Part shown: positions 19,170 through 27,075 of the stretch, piece by piece
Layout of the letters: each line of letters opens with the position of its first letter
How positions within the stretch are numbered: the stretch's first letter is position 1
Source: Anaerolineaceae bacterium
GTDB taxonomy: Bacteria; Chloroflexota; Anaerolineae; Anaerolineales; Anaerolineaceae
Reading direction: 5' to 3'
Assembly (NCBI GenBank): GCA_029975475.1
Contig: JARKPB010000001.1
Coordinates: forward strand, 1 to 58,911
Length of the DNA stretch: 58,911 bases
Made by a program: the position numbers and the translations under genes
Notes under the pieces: generated by a model
What the model saw: the letters and a program-made list of their open reading frames with translations, nothing else
Databases searched by the model: none
Told to the model about the DNA's origin: nothing

Positions 19170-19955
19170 ATGACCACAACACTGGATCCTGAACTGGAAC
19201 AACTGGTTTACGAACGCCCGGATTCGTTGGTAGACTGCGCCACCCATTATTGCCCGGGTTGTACGCACGGTGTGGCGCACCGCCTGATCGCCGAAGTGAT
19301 CGACGAGATGGGCATCCGCGAAAAGACCATCGGCGTGGCTTCGGTAGGCTGTTCGGTGTTTGCCTATAACTACTTCAATTTTGATTTTGTCCAGGCGCCC
19401 CACGGCCGCGCCCCGGCCATGGCTACCGGCGTGAAACGGGTGCTGCCCGACCGCTTCGTCATCACCTACCAGGGCGACGGCGATATGGCTTCGATCGGCA
19501 TGGCCGAAGTGGTTCACGCCGCCGCGCGCGGGGAAAATATCTGCGTCTTTTTCATTAACAACGCCAATTACGGCATGACCGGCGGTCAAATGGCTCCGAC
19601 CACCCTGCCGGGGCAGAAAACCTCCTCTTCCCCTTCCGGCAGGGATATCGAAACCCAGGGCTACCCGATTCGGGCGGCCGAGCTGCTGGCCACGCTTGAC
19701 GGCGCTTCGTATGTCGTCCGCCGCAGCCTGCATGATCCCAAGAACATCCGCCTGGCGAAGAAAGCCATTCGCACCGCCTTTGAAGTTCAGGCGCGCGGGC
19801 TGGGTTTTTCGATGGTCGAGATGCTTTCCATCTGCCCGACCAACTGGGGTATGACCCCGCTGCAATCCCTGCAGTGGCTGGAAGAAAAAATGGTGCCGTA
19901 TTACGCGTTGAACGATTTTAAAGTCCATCCGGCCGTGGCCGAGATACGCATTTAG
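19170..19955 (+). CDS. 2-oxoacid:ferredoxin oxidoreductase, beta (ThDP) subunit
   Basis: A 261-residue ThDP-binding subunit. [14 protein letters not shown] supplies two cluster cysteines and [13 protein letters not shown] a further conserved Cys. The ThDP/Mg motif is [11 protein letters not shown] with the downstream Asn in [19 protein letters not shown]. The ATG at 19170 is chosen because AAGGAG precedes it; an in-frame upstream start lies inside the alpha gene. It follows alpha by 10 nt and precedes gamma by 11 nt. Confidence 0.92.
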   Translation: MTTTLDPELEQLVYERPDSLVDCATHYCPGCTHGVAHRLIAEVIDEMGIREKTIGVASVGCSVFAYNYFNFDFVQAPHGRAPAMATGVKRVLPDRFVITYQGDGDMASIGMAEVVHAAARGENICVFFINNANYGMTGGQMAPTTLPGQKTSSSPSGRDIETQGYPIRAAELLATLDGASYVVRRSLHDPKNIRLAKKAIRTAFEVQARGLGFSMVEMLSICPTNWGMTPLQSLQWLEEKMVPYYALNDFKVHPAVAEIRI

Positions 19956-19966
19956 GGAGCGCGAGC

Positions 19967-20506
19967 ATGCAAACGGATATCATCATTGCTGGGTTTGGTG
20001 GTCAGGGTGTGCTGTTTGCCGGCCAGCTGCTGGCATACGCCGGGCTGGGAGAGGGCAAGGAAGTGACCTGGATTCCTTCCTACGGTCCCGAAATGCGCGG
20101 CGGCACGGCCAACTGCACCGTGATTATTGCGGATGAAGAGATCGGCTCGCCGATGGTTCGCAACCCTCAGGCGGTGATTGCGATGAACCGCCCCTCCCTG
20201 GATAAATACGAACCGTTGATGCGCCCCGGCGGCCTGCTGGTGGTGAACGCTTCAATGGTGGACCGCAAGGTCAAGCGGACTGATTTGCGGGTGGTTGAAG
20301 TGCCGGCCAATGAGATTGCGGAAAGCCTGGGGGATAAACGTATGACCAATATGGTCTTGCTGGGGTCTCTGATCGCCAATTTGCCAATCATTCAGCTGAC
20401 TTCGATTGAGACCGCGCTGAAAGAACATCTCCCTGAGCGCCACCACCGCCTGCTGCCGCAAAACTATCAGGCGCTGGCGAAAGGGGCGGAGCTCCTGGCT
20501 GCCTAG
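19967..20506 (+). CDS. 2-oxoacid:ferredoxin oxidoreductase, gamma subunit
   Basis: A 179-residue subunit of the pyruvate/ketoisovalerate oxidoreductase gamma family, recognised by IIIAGFGGQGVLFAGQLLAYAG at the start and SYGPEMRGGTANCTVII. It contributes to the CoA-binding side of the complex. It is the last gene of the delta-alpha-beta-gamma operon and is followed by a hairpin. The pattern delta first and gamma last matches Kor/Vor operons. Confidence 0.92.
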   Translation: MQTDIIIAGFGGQGVLFAGQLLAYAGLGEGKEVTWIPSYGPEMRGGTANCTVIIADEEIGSPMVRNPQAVIAMNRPSLDKYEPLMRPGGLLVVNASMVDRKVKRTDLRVVEVPANEIAESLGDKRMTNMVLLGSLIANLPIIQLTSIETALKEHLPERHHRLLPQNYQALAKGAELLAA

Positions 20507-20531
20507 CCGCAGGTAAATCATCGAACCCGTA

Positions 20532-20556
20532 TCAAGCCGCTGATCAAGCGGCTTGA
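20532..20556 (+). terminator. Hairpin after the oxidoreductase operon
   Basis: A perfect 10-bp stem TCAAGCCGCT (20532-20541) / AGCGGCTTGA (20547-20556) with a 5-nt loop. The following sequence has only short T runs, so termination strength is uncertain. The rest of the 308-nt gap to the next gene holds a promoter and leader but no gene. Confidence 0.6.
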
Positions 20557-20633
20557 ACTGTTTAAGAATATATTTTTAAACGGATAAATGATTGAATTTC
20601 GACCAATCGGGCGCTTTTGGTGGTGTTTTTAAG

Positions 20634-20661
20634 TTGAAAATTAAAAAATGGATGATAAAAT
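20634..20661 (+). promoter_or_regulatory. Promoter of the repeat lipoprotein gene
   Basis: TTGAAA (20634-20639), 16-nt spacer, TAAAAT (20656-20661). It implies a leader of about 147 nt before the ATG at 20815. The leader shows no riboswitch class I recognise. Confidence 0.55.
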
Positions 20662-20814
20662 ATTAAAACAGTTTTTAGCCATCGTTTCGATGGGTTTGGG
20701 GACAGCGGTAAATGTGCGGTAGCGCAGCGGACAAGCATTTATTTTCGACCGGGCTGCATACTTTTGCTGGAGGGAAACGCTTTTCGGCGTTCTCATGAAT
20801 CGAGGAGAAGTTTT

Positions 20815-22356
20815 ATGCGGGGTCTTCGACGACTGGGTTTCCTGCTCACTCTGACAGCCATGATATTTCTTGGGCTGTCGGGCTGTGTTAAGCCGGAAAG
20901 CCCCGAGGGAAAGACTTTCGCGACCGGCACCTATTCGGTTGACCCGTTGTTCACTCAGTTTTATACCAGTCTTGGCGGTGAAGACCTGTTTGGTATGGCC
21001 ATTTCGCGGCGCTTCAGCTACAACGCGATCGAATGCCAGTACCTCCAGAATGCCTTGATGTGTTACGACCCGGCTCAGCCGGATATGGCCCGCTTTACCT
21101 TCTACCCCCTCGGCCTGACCTTCCAGCTTCAGGATGAGCCGGACGATCTGGCTGCCTCGAAGGATGCCTTTGTGGTAGACGGGTACCAGGTCTATTCTGA
21201 ATTTGTACCCCTGTACGAGCAGCTGCTCGGTCAGCGCTATGTTGGCAAACCTCTGACCCGCACGCGGGTCAATTATGAACAGCGCCGCATTGAACAATAT
21301 TTTGAAAACATGGGGTTTTACCGCCGTTTTGACGACCCGCCCGGCGCTGTGCGCCTGCTTTCTTACGGTTCTTACGCCTGCGCGGACCGCTGTCCTTTCG
21401 CACCGGCCGAAGGCAGCGCGATCCTGCAGCCCAACGCTGCGGTGATGGAACAGCCCTTTACCAATTTACTGGCCACAACCCGCAATCTGGATACGGTAGG
21501 CCAACCCATTACCGGGCCCCAGCCTGCGGCCGACGGCGGGGTTGAGCAGGTGTATGTCTGCGCGGCGCTGTATTCTCCGGACGGCACGGCAGGCAATGCG
21601 CGGCTGCGGCCGCTACCCTCTTTGCTGGGGATGACCCGCATGGACCCTGCCCCGCAGGTCTACAACGAACAGAACGGGGTAACATTCTATCCTGTGAACG
21701 GCGCCCTGGGCTATCATGTTCCCCTGGTATTTCATCAGTACATCCTCGACCACGGCGGTTACGCTTTCAGCGGGCGCCCGATCGCTGAGGTAATGCAATT
21801 TCAGCCGCATCTATACCGCCAGTGTTTTGAATATGTCTGTCTTGATTTTGATCCTTCTCAGCCGGAAGGGCAAAAGGTCAGCCTTGCCCCGCTGGGACGC
21901 GAGTACCTGGTCTTAATCAGCAGCCCGACGCGCACACCGCCACCGCAGACCTCCGGGGACAGCGCTCAGCCCTCCGCCGTCCATACGTCGGAACCGATCG
22001 TCCAGCCAACCCGCCAGCCGGCTCAGCCGTCCGGGCGGGTTGAACTGCGCGTGAGCGAGTCGCGCCCTCACCTTTCTGCCAGCGATCAGCAGACAATAAA
22101 TCTTCTGGCGTTTTACACTCAGGACGGCAGCCCGGCGGTTGGCGCCGGTGCGGTTCTCCGCGTGATCCTCCCGGACGGCAGCGAATATCGCGCCGACTTC
22201 CCTCCGGCAGACGAACAGGGCCAGGCCGCGCTGGCTGTTCCCGGGATGCCCGGGCTGGAAAACGGGACCGTGCTGACCTACGAAGTGTGTCTGACCGTCC
22301 CCGGCCAGGAAAACACCTGCGTCCGCGACGGCTATCTGATCTGGAACCCGCGCTGA
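20815..22356 (+). CDS. Lipoprotein with four degenerate 'GG-x-FG-x-P' repeats and an Ig-like C-terminus
   Basis: A 513-residue predicted lipoprotein: basic start (MRGLRRLGF), hydrophobic stretch, lipobox LSGC near residue 24. Four weak repeats follow, each with an aromatic helix, a Gly-rich turn and an aromatic strand: FYTSLGGEDLFGMAISRRF with CQYLQNALMCY; FVPLYEQLLGQRYVGKPLTR with IEQYFENMGFY; FTNLLATTRNLDTVGQPITG; and FHQYILDHGGYAFSGRPIAE with YRQCFEYVCLDF. A Thr/Pro-rich linker (TRTPPPQTSG to PTRQPAQPSG) leads to a C-terminal beta-rich domain of about 100 residues resembling bacterial Ig-like modules. Such repeats occur in Chloroflexota surface proteins. Function unknown. GAGGAG precedes the chosen ATG. 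Confidence 0.75.
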   Translation: MRGLRRLGFLLTLTAMIFLGLSGCVKPESPEGKTFATGTYSVDPLFTQFYTSLGGEDLFGMAISRRFSYNAIECQYLQNALMCYDPAQPDMARFTFYPLGLTFQLQDEPDDLAASKDAFVVDGYQVYSEFVPLYEQLLGQRYVGKPLTRTRVNYEQRRIEQYFENMGFYRRFDDPPGAVRLLSYGSYACADRCPFAPAEGSAILQPNAAVMEQPFTNLLATTRNLDTVGQPITGPQPAADGGVEQVYVCAALYSPDGTAGNARLRPLPSLLGMTRMDPAPQVYNEQNGVTFYPVNGALGYHVPLVFHQYILDHGGYAFSGRPIAEVMQFQPHLYRQCFEYVCLDFDPSQPEGQKVSLAPLGREYLVLISSPTRTPPPQTSGDSAQPSAVHTSEPIVQPTRQPAQPSGRVELRVSESRPHLSASDQQTINLLAFYTQDGSPAVGAGAVLRVILPDGSEYRADFPPADEQGQAALAVPGMPGLENGTVLTYEVCLTVPGQENTCVRDGYLIWNPR

Positions 22357-23313
22357 TCAGGGGCGGGCTTCCGCGAATACTTCCACCCGCTCAATTTTTC
22401 CCGCCAGGCTGTAGACAGAAAAACGAATTTCTAATTCCCCGCTCAGCGGGGCATTCTTACTGCCCATTTCCTTGCGGCGCACGCCCACAACGTCTCCCTC
22501 CGAATCGTAGGCAATGGCGGCCAGCCAGACCCGGCTGGCCTGCGCGTCCGCGGGCAGGCGAACCAGCGCGTCGATGCGGGCGGAACGTCCGCCCGGGTCA
22601 ATTTCCACCCCACGGGTTTCCAGATTGACACTGAGATAGCGGGTGTCTCCCTCGGCTAGCGGGAGGGCTGCGCTGAGGCGGGCGGCGGCGCGAAAATCGC
22701 CTGGCTGGGGCGGGGGGAAATAGGCTGCCAGCGGCAGGCTGACCCCGGGCGGGATCAGGTTGAGCAGACTGTATGCGTTTAGAATTTGAGCTGAGCTGCC
22801 GTCCGCCGCGGCGATCTGAATTTCTGCGCTGACGCTCTCCAGCGGCCGCTCCTGGTTGTTCGTAACCGGCAGGAAACACCAGATGCCCCCATCGCGGGCA
22901 GCGTAACAGGTCAATTTCCCGCTGGGGAGATCCATGGGGGTGGGTTGCGGCGTGGGGGTGAAGGACGGATCGCCTTTTGTCGGCGGGATGATAATTTCCT
23001 TGCCGGGCGGCAGGATGTTGCGGTCAAGGCCGGGATTGGCGGCCAGGATCTCATCCACGCTGACCCCGTAGAACAGGGAGAGGCCAAAGAGCGTGTCGCT
23101 GCTGCGCAGGGTATAGGTGCGCGGGACCGGTGTGGCCGTCGGCAGCGGCGTGGGGCTGGGTCCCGGAGTCGGGCTGGCGGTGCCGGGCAGGCGGGTTTGG
23201 TAAGGCTGAAGGTTGACGGGCGGCAGGGTGGGAAGCACCTCAGGCTGCTCCGGCGCGGCGCAGCCGGCCAGGGCTACCAGGAGAGCCAGGGTGAAAAGCG
23301 GCTTTAATCTCAT
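22357..23313 (-). CDS. LysM-domain lipoprotein
   Basis: A 318-residue lipoprotein. The start MRLKPLFTLALLVALAGC gives a clean signal with lipobox LAGC; the longer in-frame start would bury it and is rejected. A Pro/Thr-rich linker (LPGTASPTPGPSPTPLPTAT) precedes one LysM (YTLRSSDTLFGLSLFYGVSV ... PPGKEIIIPP, residues about 85-130). The C-terminal 180 residues look like two beta-sandwich modules. Its stop codon directly abuts the stop of the convergent lipoprotein gene, with no spacer. It probably anchors in the envelope. Confidence 0.82.
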   Translation of the reverse strand: MRLKPLFTLALLVALAGCAAPEQPEVLPTLPPVNLQPYQTRLPGTASPTPGPSPTPLPTATPVPRTYTLRSSDTLFGLSLFYGVSVDEILAANPGLDRNILPPGKEIIIPPTKGDPSFTPTPQPTPMDLPSGKLTCYAARDGGIWCFLPVTNNQERPLESVSAEIQIAAADGSSAQILNAYSLLNLIPPGVSLPLAAYFPPPQPGDFRAAARLSAALPLAEGDTRYLSVNLETRGVEIDPGGRSARIDALVRLPADAQASRVWLAAIAYDSEGDVVGVRRKEMGSKNAPLSGELEIRFSVYSLAGKIERVEVFAEARP

Positions 23314-23367
23314 GCAGGGAATTATAAACGCAATCTTGCCGCAGGCGCGGAAGGAATACATTCTCCC

Positions 23368-23395
23368 TTGACATAATAAATAAACACTGTATAAT
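23368..23395 (+). promoter_or_regulatory. Near-consensus promoter of the TetR-epimerase operon
   Basis: A perfect TTGACA (23368-23373) and a perfect TATAAT (23390-23395) with a 16-nt spacer. The expected transcription start is near 23402, 28 nt upstream of the TetR gene. It is the best consensus promoter on the plus strand of this window. Confidence 0.85.
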
Positions 23396-23415
23396 AAATT
23401 TAACGCTGTAAATTT
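23396..23415. promoter_or_regulatory. Palindromic operator candidate for TetR autoregulation
   Basis: AAATTTA (23396-23402) and TAAATTT (23409-23415), a perfect 7-6-7 inverted repeat lying directly downstream of the -10 box and over the predicted start site. A repressor bound here would block its own strong promoter, which is how many TetR regulators act. The link to this particular protein is inferred. Confidence 0.5.
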
Positions 23416-23429
23416 TATAAGAGGTCTGT

Positions 23430-24134
23430 ATGGTGCGAACTCGCAAAGCGCAGCAATTTCAGCAAATGACCGATGAGATTAAAGCAGCCGCCCGCGAAGA
23501 GATCCGCGAGCGCGGCACGGCTGGCATCTCCCTGCGCGCGCTGGCGCGGCGCTTAAACATCACCGCTCCCGCGGTTTATCATTACTTTCCCTCGCTGGAT
23601 GATTTGATTACCGCTTTGCTGGTGGATGCCTTTAACGCCCTTGCGGATGCGATGCAGATGGCCGGTGAAGCCCTCCCCCCCGGCGCCCCCGAACTGGACC
23701 GCGCCCGTGCGCAGGTGCTGGCCTACCGCCGCTGGGCGCTGGAACACCCGGAGGAGTTTCAACTGATTTATGGAAATCCCATTCCCGGCTACAGCGCCCC
23801 GCCGGAAATCACCCTGCCGCTGGCTGCCCGTCCGTTCTACCTGCTGCTGGCCTCTTTCGGAGCGGCCATCCAGTGCGGAGAGGCCTGCCTGCCGCCAGAA
23901 TATCGTCAGGTACCGTCAGAAATTCAACCGTATCTTGAAAGCCTGCGCGCCGCGCGCGGTTTCACCCAGCCAGTGGAATTGCTGTATTTTCTGACTGCTG
24001 GATGGGCGCGCTTTCACGGCATGGTCATGCTGGAACTTTTCCATCACACCCAGGGTGTCATCGGCCAACCGGAAGTCTTATATCAGCGTGAATTGGACAA
24101 CTTAATAACGAGTATGAGAGATCAAAATGAATAA
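23430..24134 (+). CDS. TetR/AcrR-family transcriptional regulator
   Basis: A 234-residue regulator. The N-terminal HTH spans about residues 12-60: IKAAAREEIRERGTAGISLRALARRLNITAPAVYHYFPSLDDLITALL, with the family's YHYFPS. The C-terminal ligand domain (RAQVLAYRRWALEHPEEFQLIYGNPIPGY) matches the WHG-type TetR C-terminal domain. It is probably a repressor of its own operon, which includes the epimerase gene that overlaps its end by 8 nt. Ligand unknown. Confidence 0.88.
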   Translation: MVRTRKAQQFQQMTDEIKAAAREEIRERGTAGISLRALARRLNITAPAVYHYFPSLDDLITALLVDAFNALADAMQMAGEALPPGAPELDRARAQVLAYRRWALEHPEEFQLIYGNPIPGYSAPPEITLPLAARPFYLLLASFGAAIQCGEACLPPEYRQVPSEIQPYLESLRAARGFTQPVELLYFLTAGWARFHGMVMLELFHHTQGVIGQPEVLYQRELDNLITSMRDQNE

Positions 24135-25074
24135 CAGTTTTTCACAGGTGGTGTTGGGCAGCGGCCCGGTCGGGCGCAGTATTGCGGAAACGCTGAGCGC
24201 CCGCGGTGAGGCGGTGCGGGTGGTTAACCGCTCGGGAAAGATGGCCGAAGCCCCGGCGGGGGTGGAAGTGGTCGCTGGCGATCTATACAATCCGGAGGCG
24301 GTTCGGACGCTGACGCGCGGCGCAAAGGTGGTCTACCAGGCCGCACAGCCGGCTTATTCTGAATGGGTGCAGAAATTCCCGCGCCTGCAGCAGGCCATCC
24401 TTGAGGGGTTAAGCGGCAGCGGCGCAAAGCTTGTGCTGGTTGAAAACCTGTATCTGTACGGAGCGGTCAGCGGCGGGGAGATGACGGAGGACCTGCCCCA
24501 TGCCGCCCGTACCCGCAAGGGCAAAACCCGTGCGGAGATGAGCGCGGCCGCTTTTTCGGTTCACCGCGCCGGGAACCTGCGCGTTACCGCCGGGCGGGCT
24601 TCAGATTTCTTTGGGCCTTGGGCGCTGGGCAGCACAATGGGCGAGCGGGTATTCTATCCGCTGCTGGCGGGAAAACCGGCACAGCTGACCGGACGCCCCG
24701 ATTTGCCCCACACCCACACCTTTGTGGCTGACTTTGGGCGCGCGCTGGTGCTGCTTGGCGACCGGGACGAAGCGGATGGCCAGGCCTGGCACGTGCCCAA
24801 TGACCGACCGCGGATTACCCAGGCGGAGCTGGTTCAACTGGCAGCCGAAATCGCCGGGGTGCCGCCGCGGTACAGCGCCATGGGCAGGCTGATGATGGCT
24901 CTCGGCGGCCTGTTCATCCCGGAAGCGCGCGAAACGGTGGAGATGATGTACGAATTTGAACGGCCTTTTGTGGTCGACTCGAGCAAATTTGAGCGCACCT
25001 TCGGTATGCGCGCCACACCGCTGGAGGAAGCGCTGCGGGCAACCATTGACTGGTTCCGCAGTCATCCCCAATAG
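24127..25074 (+). CDS. NAD-dependent epimerase/dehydratase family protein
   Basis: A 315-residue atypical SDR. The N-terminal nucleotide motif is GSGPVG (degenerate GxxGxxG), followed by VRVVNRSGKM. The central part (VLVENLYLYGAVSG, then GRASDFFGPW) and the C-terminal helix region fit the epimerase family that acts on nucleotide sugars or small quinone-like substrates. The usual YxxxK is not obvious, as the region reads KGKTRAEMS, so it may be a redox sensor or atypical reductase. It starts inside the TetR gene end and should be controlled by that regulator. Confidence 0.78.
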   Translation: MNNSFSQVVLGSGPVGRSIAETLSARGEAVRVVNRSGKMAEAPAGVEVVAGDLYNPEAVRTLTRGAKVVYQAAQPAYSEWVQKFPRLQQAILEGLSGSGAKLVLVENLYLYGAVSGGEMTEDLPHAARTRKGKTRAEMSAAAFSVHRAGNLRVTAGRASDFFGPWALGSTMGERVFYPLLAGKPAQLTGRPDLPHTHTFVADFGRALVLLGDRDEADGQAWHVPNDRPRITQAELVQLAAEIAGVPPRYSAMGRLMMALGGLFIPEARETVEMMYEFERPFVVDSSKFERTFGMRATPLEEALRATIDWFRSHPQ

Positions 25075-25095
25075 GATCATTTTTCTGGTTAATGA

Positions 25096-25132
25096 ACCGC
25101 CGGGCCGTTCGAAAACGGTCCGGCGGTCTTTT
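25096..25132 (+). terminator. Terminator of the TetR-epimerase operon
   Basis: A 14-bp stem with one G-U pair, ACCGCCGGGCCGTT (25096-25109) and AACGGTCCGGCGGT (25114-25127), loop CGAA, then CTTTTATCC. Its tail overlaps the 3' end of the convergent nitroreductase gene. Confidence 0.9.
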
Positions 25133-25922
25133 ATCCAGGCTCTCCCTCGCGCCAGCGCGCCAGCATGGCGCGGACCGAACGGCTCATTTCCCGGCTGAAA
25201 TCAGCGGTGAACTTGCGCAGGTACAGCACCTGCCCGTAGTTTTCGGCTTGCAGGGGATAGTTGCCGTCCGGGTAATAGCGCTCGGTATGCGCCTGATACA
25301 GGGCATCCACATCCTCGGGTTGAATGCGCCGGTAGCGGTTCTGCTGAACGACCGCTTCACGCGGCAGGCGCGGCTGCTGTCTGCGCTGGGGTTCATCGGC
25401 TGGCGGGCGGCCGAAACACAGCATACAGATCGGCGCGGCGTACGGCGGCAGGTTGAGCAGCTCGCAGTGCGTCTCATAATTTTCCAGAATGTCGCCAATG
25501 TAACACGAGCCGATACCCAGCGACTCTGCCGCGATGACCGCGTTCTGCGCGGCAATCAGTGCGTCGCAGGCGGCCAGCACCAGGTCGCCTTCTTCCGGCC
25601 GGCGCGGATTCAGTCCCAGCGCGCGGGCGCGCTCTTCAGCCTTTCCGATGACCCAGGTGTCCCACCAGCGCTGATAATCAGCCAGGAAGATCAGCACCAG
25701 CGGCGCAGTGGCGATAAACGGCTGGTTGTCGCAGGTAACCGCCAGCCGGTCTTTGATTGCCTGATCGGTGATTTCCAGGATGGTGTACAGCATCATATTG
25801 CCGGCCGTGGGCGCGGAGCGCGCGGCATCCAGAATGGCGTTTTTTTCCTCCACGCTCAGCGGAGTGGGGTCGTAGCGGCGCAGCGAACGGCGCCTGGCGA
25901 TGATTTCCAGAGTCTGTTTCAA
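25131..25922 (-). CDS. Nitroreductase family protein
   Basis: A 263-residue FMN-dependent nitroreductase-fold protein: ARRRSLRRYDPTPLSVEEKNAILDAARSAPTAGNMMLYTIL near the start is the phosphate and flavin-binding region, and ESLGIGSCYIGDIL near residue 130 is the second flavin-contacting motif. It probably reduces quinones, nitro compounds or flavins using NAD(P)H. The C-terminal 60 residues are an extra helical part (MSRSVRAMLARWREGEPG at the end). The start is TTG, supported by AAGGAG about eight bases upstream. Confidence 0.87.
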   Translation of the reverse strand: MKQTLEIIARRRSLRRYDPTPLSVEEKNAILDAARSAPTAGNMMLYTILEITDQAIKDRLAVTCDNQPFIATAPLVLIFLADYQRWWDTWVIGKAEERARALGLNPRRPEEGDLVLAACDALIAAQNAVIAAESLGIGSCYIGDILENYETHCELLNLPPYAAPICMLCFGRPPADEPQRRQQPRLPREAVVQQNRYRRIQPEDVDALYQAHTERYYPDGNYPLQAENYGQVLYLRKFTADFSREMSRSVRAMLARWREGEPG

Positions 25923-26055
25923 TGTGTTCTCCTTCTACAAACGGGCAATCTCTTTCAAGTAATGGATCGGATTGAATTGCTGTTTTTGCCGCCCGGCTGG
26001 CATCGGGCGATCTGCGGTGCCGGCCCGCGGTTGGTCAAATTTTGTAATTTTCAGG

Positions 26056-26061
26056 TATGAT
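26056..26061 (+). promoter_or_regulatory. -10 box of a probable leaderless promoter
   Basis: TATGAT ends six bases before the ATG at 26068, with TTGGTC at 26031-26036 as a possible -35 (19-nt spacer). No Shine-Dalgarno lies before the ATG. The transcript would start at or beside the start codon. Confidence 0.45.
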
Positions 26062-26067
26062 ACAACC

Positions 26068-27075
26068 ATGGCGCGATTTCGACCAGCCTTGCTCCTGCTT
26101 GCTTTTGTGTTTCTCGGCGGCTGTCTGCCCGCCGCCCCTGCCGGGCTGCCGGTTGCCAGCCTGACCCCGCCAGCCCGGACAGTCAGCCCGGCTTCAACCG
26201 CCAGCCAGGTCCCGACGGCCAGCCCGACCGACGCGCCGCTCCCCGCTTTTGCCTTCGCGGTGGCCGGCGATGTGCGCCTTTACGCCGGTCCGCGCATGCA
26301 CCGGCCCGAACTGTTCCGCGGCGCAGTCGAAGGGATTGCGGCCTACGGTGCGACCGCTTTTCTCATCTCCCCGGGCGATATGGATCCGCCCGAAAGCGCC
26401 CGCTGGACGATTGATCAAATCCTGGGGCCAGAGTACGCCTGGATCCCGGTGGTGGGAAACCACGAGCTGCCTGGCCAGGGCGAAGAGGATGAATGGGGTG
26501 AAAATCTGCGCTGGATTCAGGCTTACCCGCTGCCTTTTCCGGTCAAGCCGGGCCCGCCAGAATGCCAGAACACCACCTTTTCCTTTGATTATCAACAGGC
26601 GCATTTTGTGGTGTTAAATGTCTACTGCGGGACCGGCGGACCGGCCGCCACAACCGGCGACATTCCAGATCTGCTCTACAACTGGCTGGCGGCCGATCTG
26701 GCGGCGGCCAGCCAGCCGTTGATTTTTGTGATTGGACACGAACCGGCCTATCCCCAGCCGGACGAGCAAACCGGCCAGACCCGCTACCTGGGTGAAGCCC
26801 TGGACGCTTACCCGGCCAACCGCGATCGCTTCTGGGCGCTGCTGGCCAGCCGCGGGGTGACGGCTTATATCTGCGGCCATACCCATCTCTACAGCGCGGC
26901 GCAGATTGACGGCGTCTGGCAGATCGAAGCCGGCCACGCGCGCGGCGAAGCCGATCAAATCGCCCCGAGCACATTCTTGATCTTTGAGATCCAGGGCGAG
27001 CGGGTCAGGCTGCTGCCATTTCGAGCCGAAATCGGTCAACCTTACCGCGCGCTGCCGGCGCGCAGCCTGCGCTAG
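26068..27075 (+). CDS. Lipoprotein metallophosphoesterase
   Basis: A 335-residue protein. [19 protein letters not shown] gives a signal with lipobox LGGC; the longer in-frame start is rejected because it destroys the signal and the ATG at 26068 sits right after a -10 box. A Pro/Thr/Ser linker is followed by calcineurin-like motifs in order: [32 protein letters not shown] and CGHTHLY. These bind two metal ions and cleave phosphoesters outside the membrane. A Tyr replaces the usual His of the first GDxH motif. Substrate unknown. Confidence 0.85.
   Translation: MARFRPALLLLAFVFLGGCLPAAPAGLPVASLTPPARTVSPASTASQVPTASPTDAPLPAFAFAVAGDVRLYAGPRMHRPELFRGAVEGIAAYGATAFLISPGDMDPPESARWTIDQILGPEYAWIPVVGNHELPGQGEEDEWGENLRWIQAYPLPFPVKPGPPECQNTTFSFDYQQAHFVVLNVYCGTGGPAATTGDIPDLLYNWLAADLAAASQPLIFVIGHEPAYPQPDEQTGQTRYLGEALDAYPANRDRFWALLASRGVTAYICGHTHLYSAAQIDGVWQIEAGHARGEADQIAPSTFLIFEIQGERVRLLPFRAEIGQPYRALPARSLR

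Noticed and set aside
20662-20814. Possible riboswitch in the leader of the repeat lipoprotein
   Set aside because: No conserved core of the cyclic di-GMP, cobalamin, TPP or other common classes was found.
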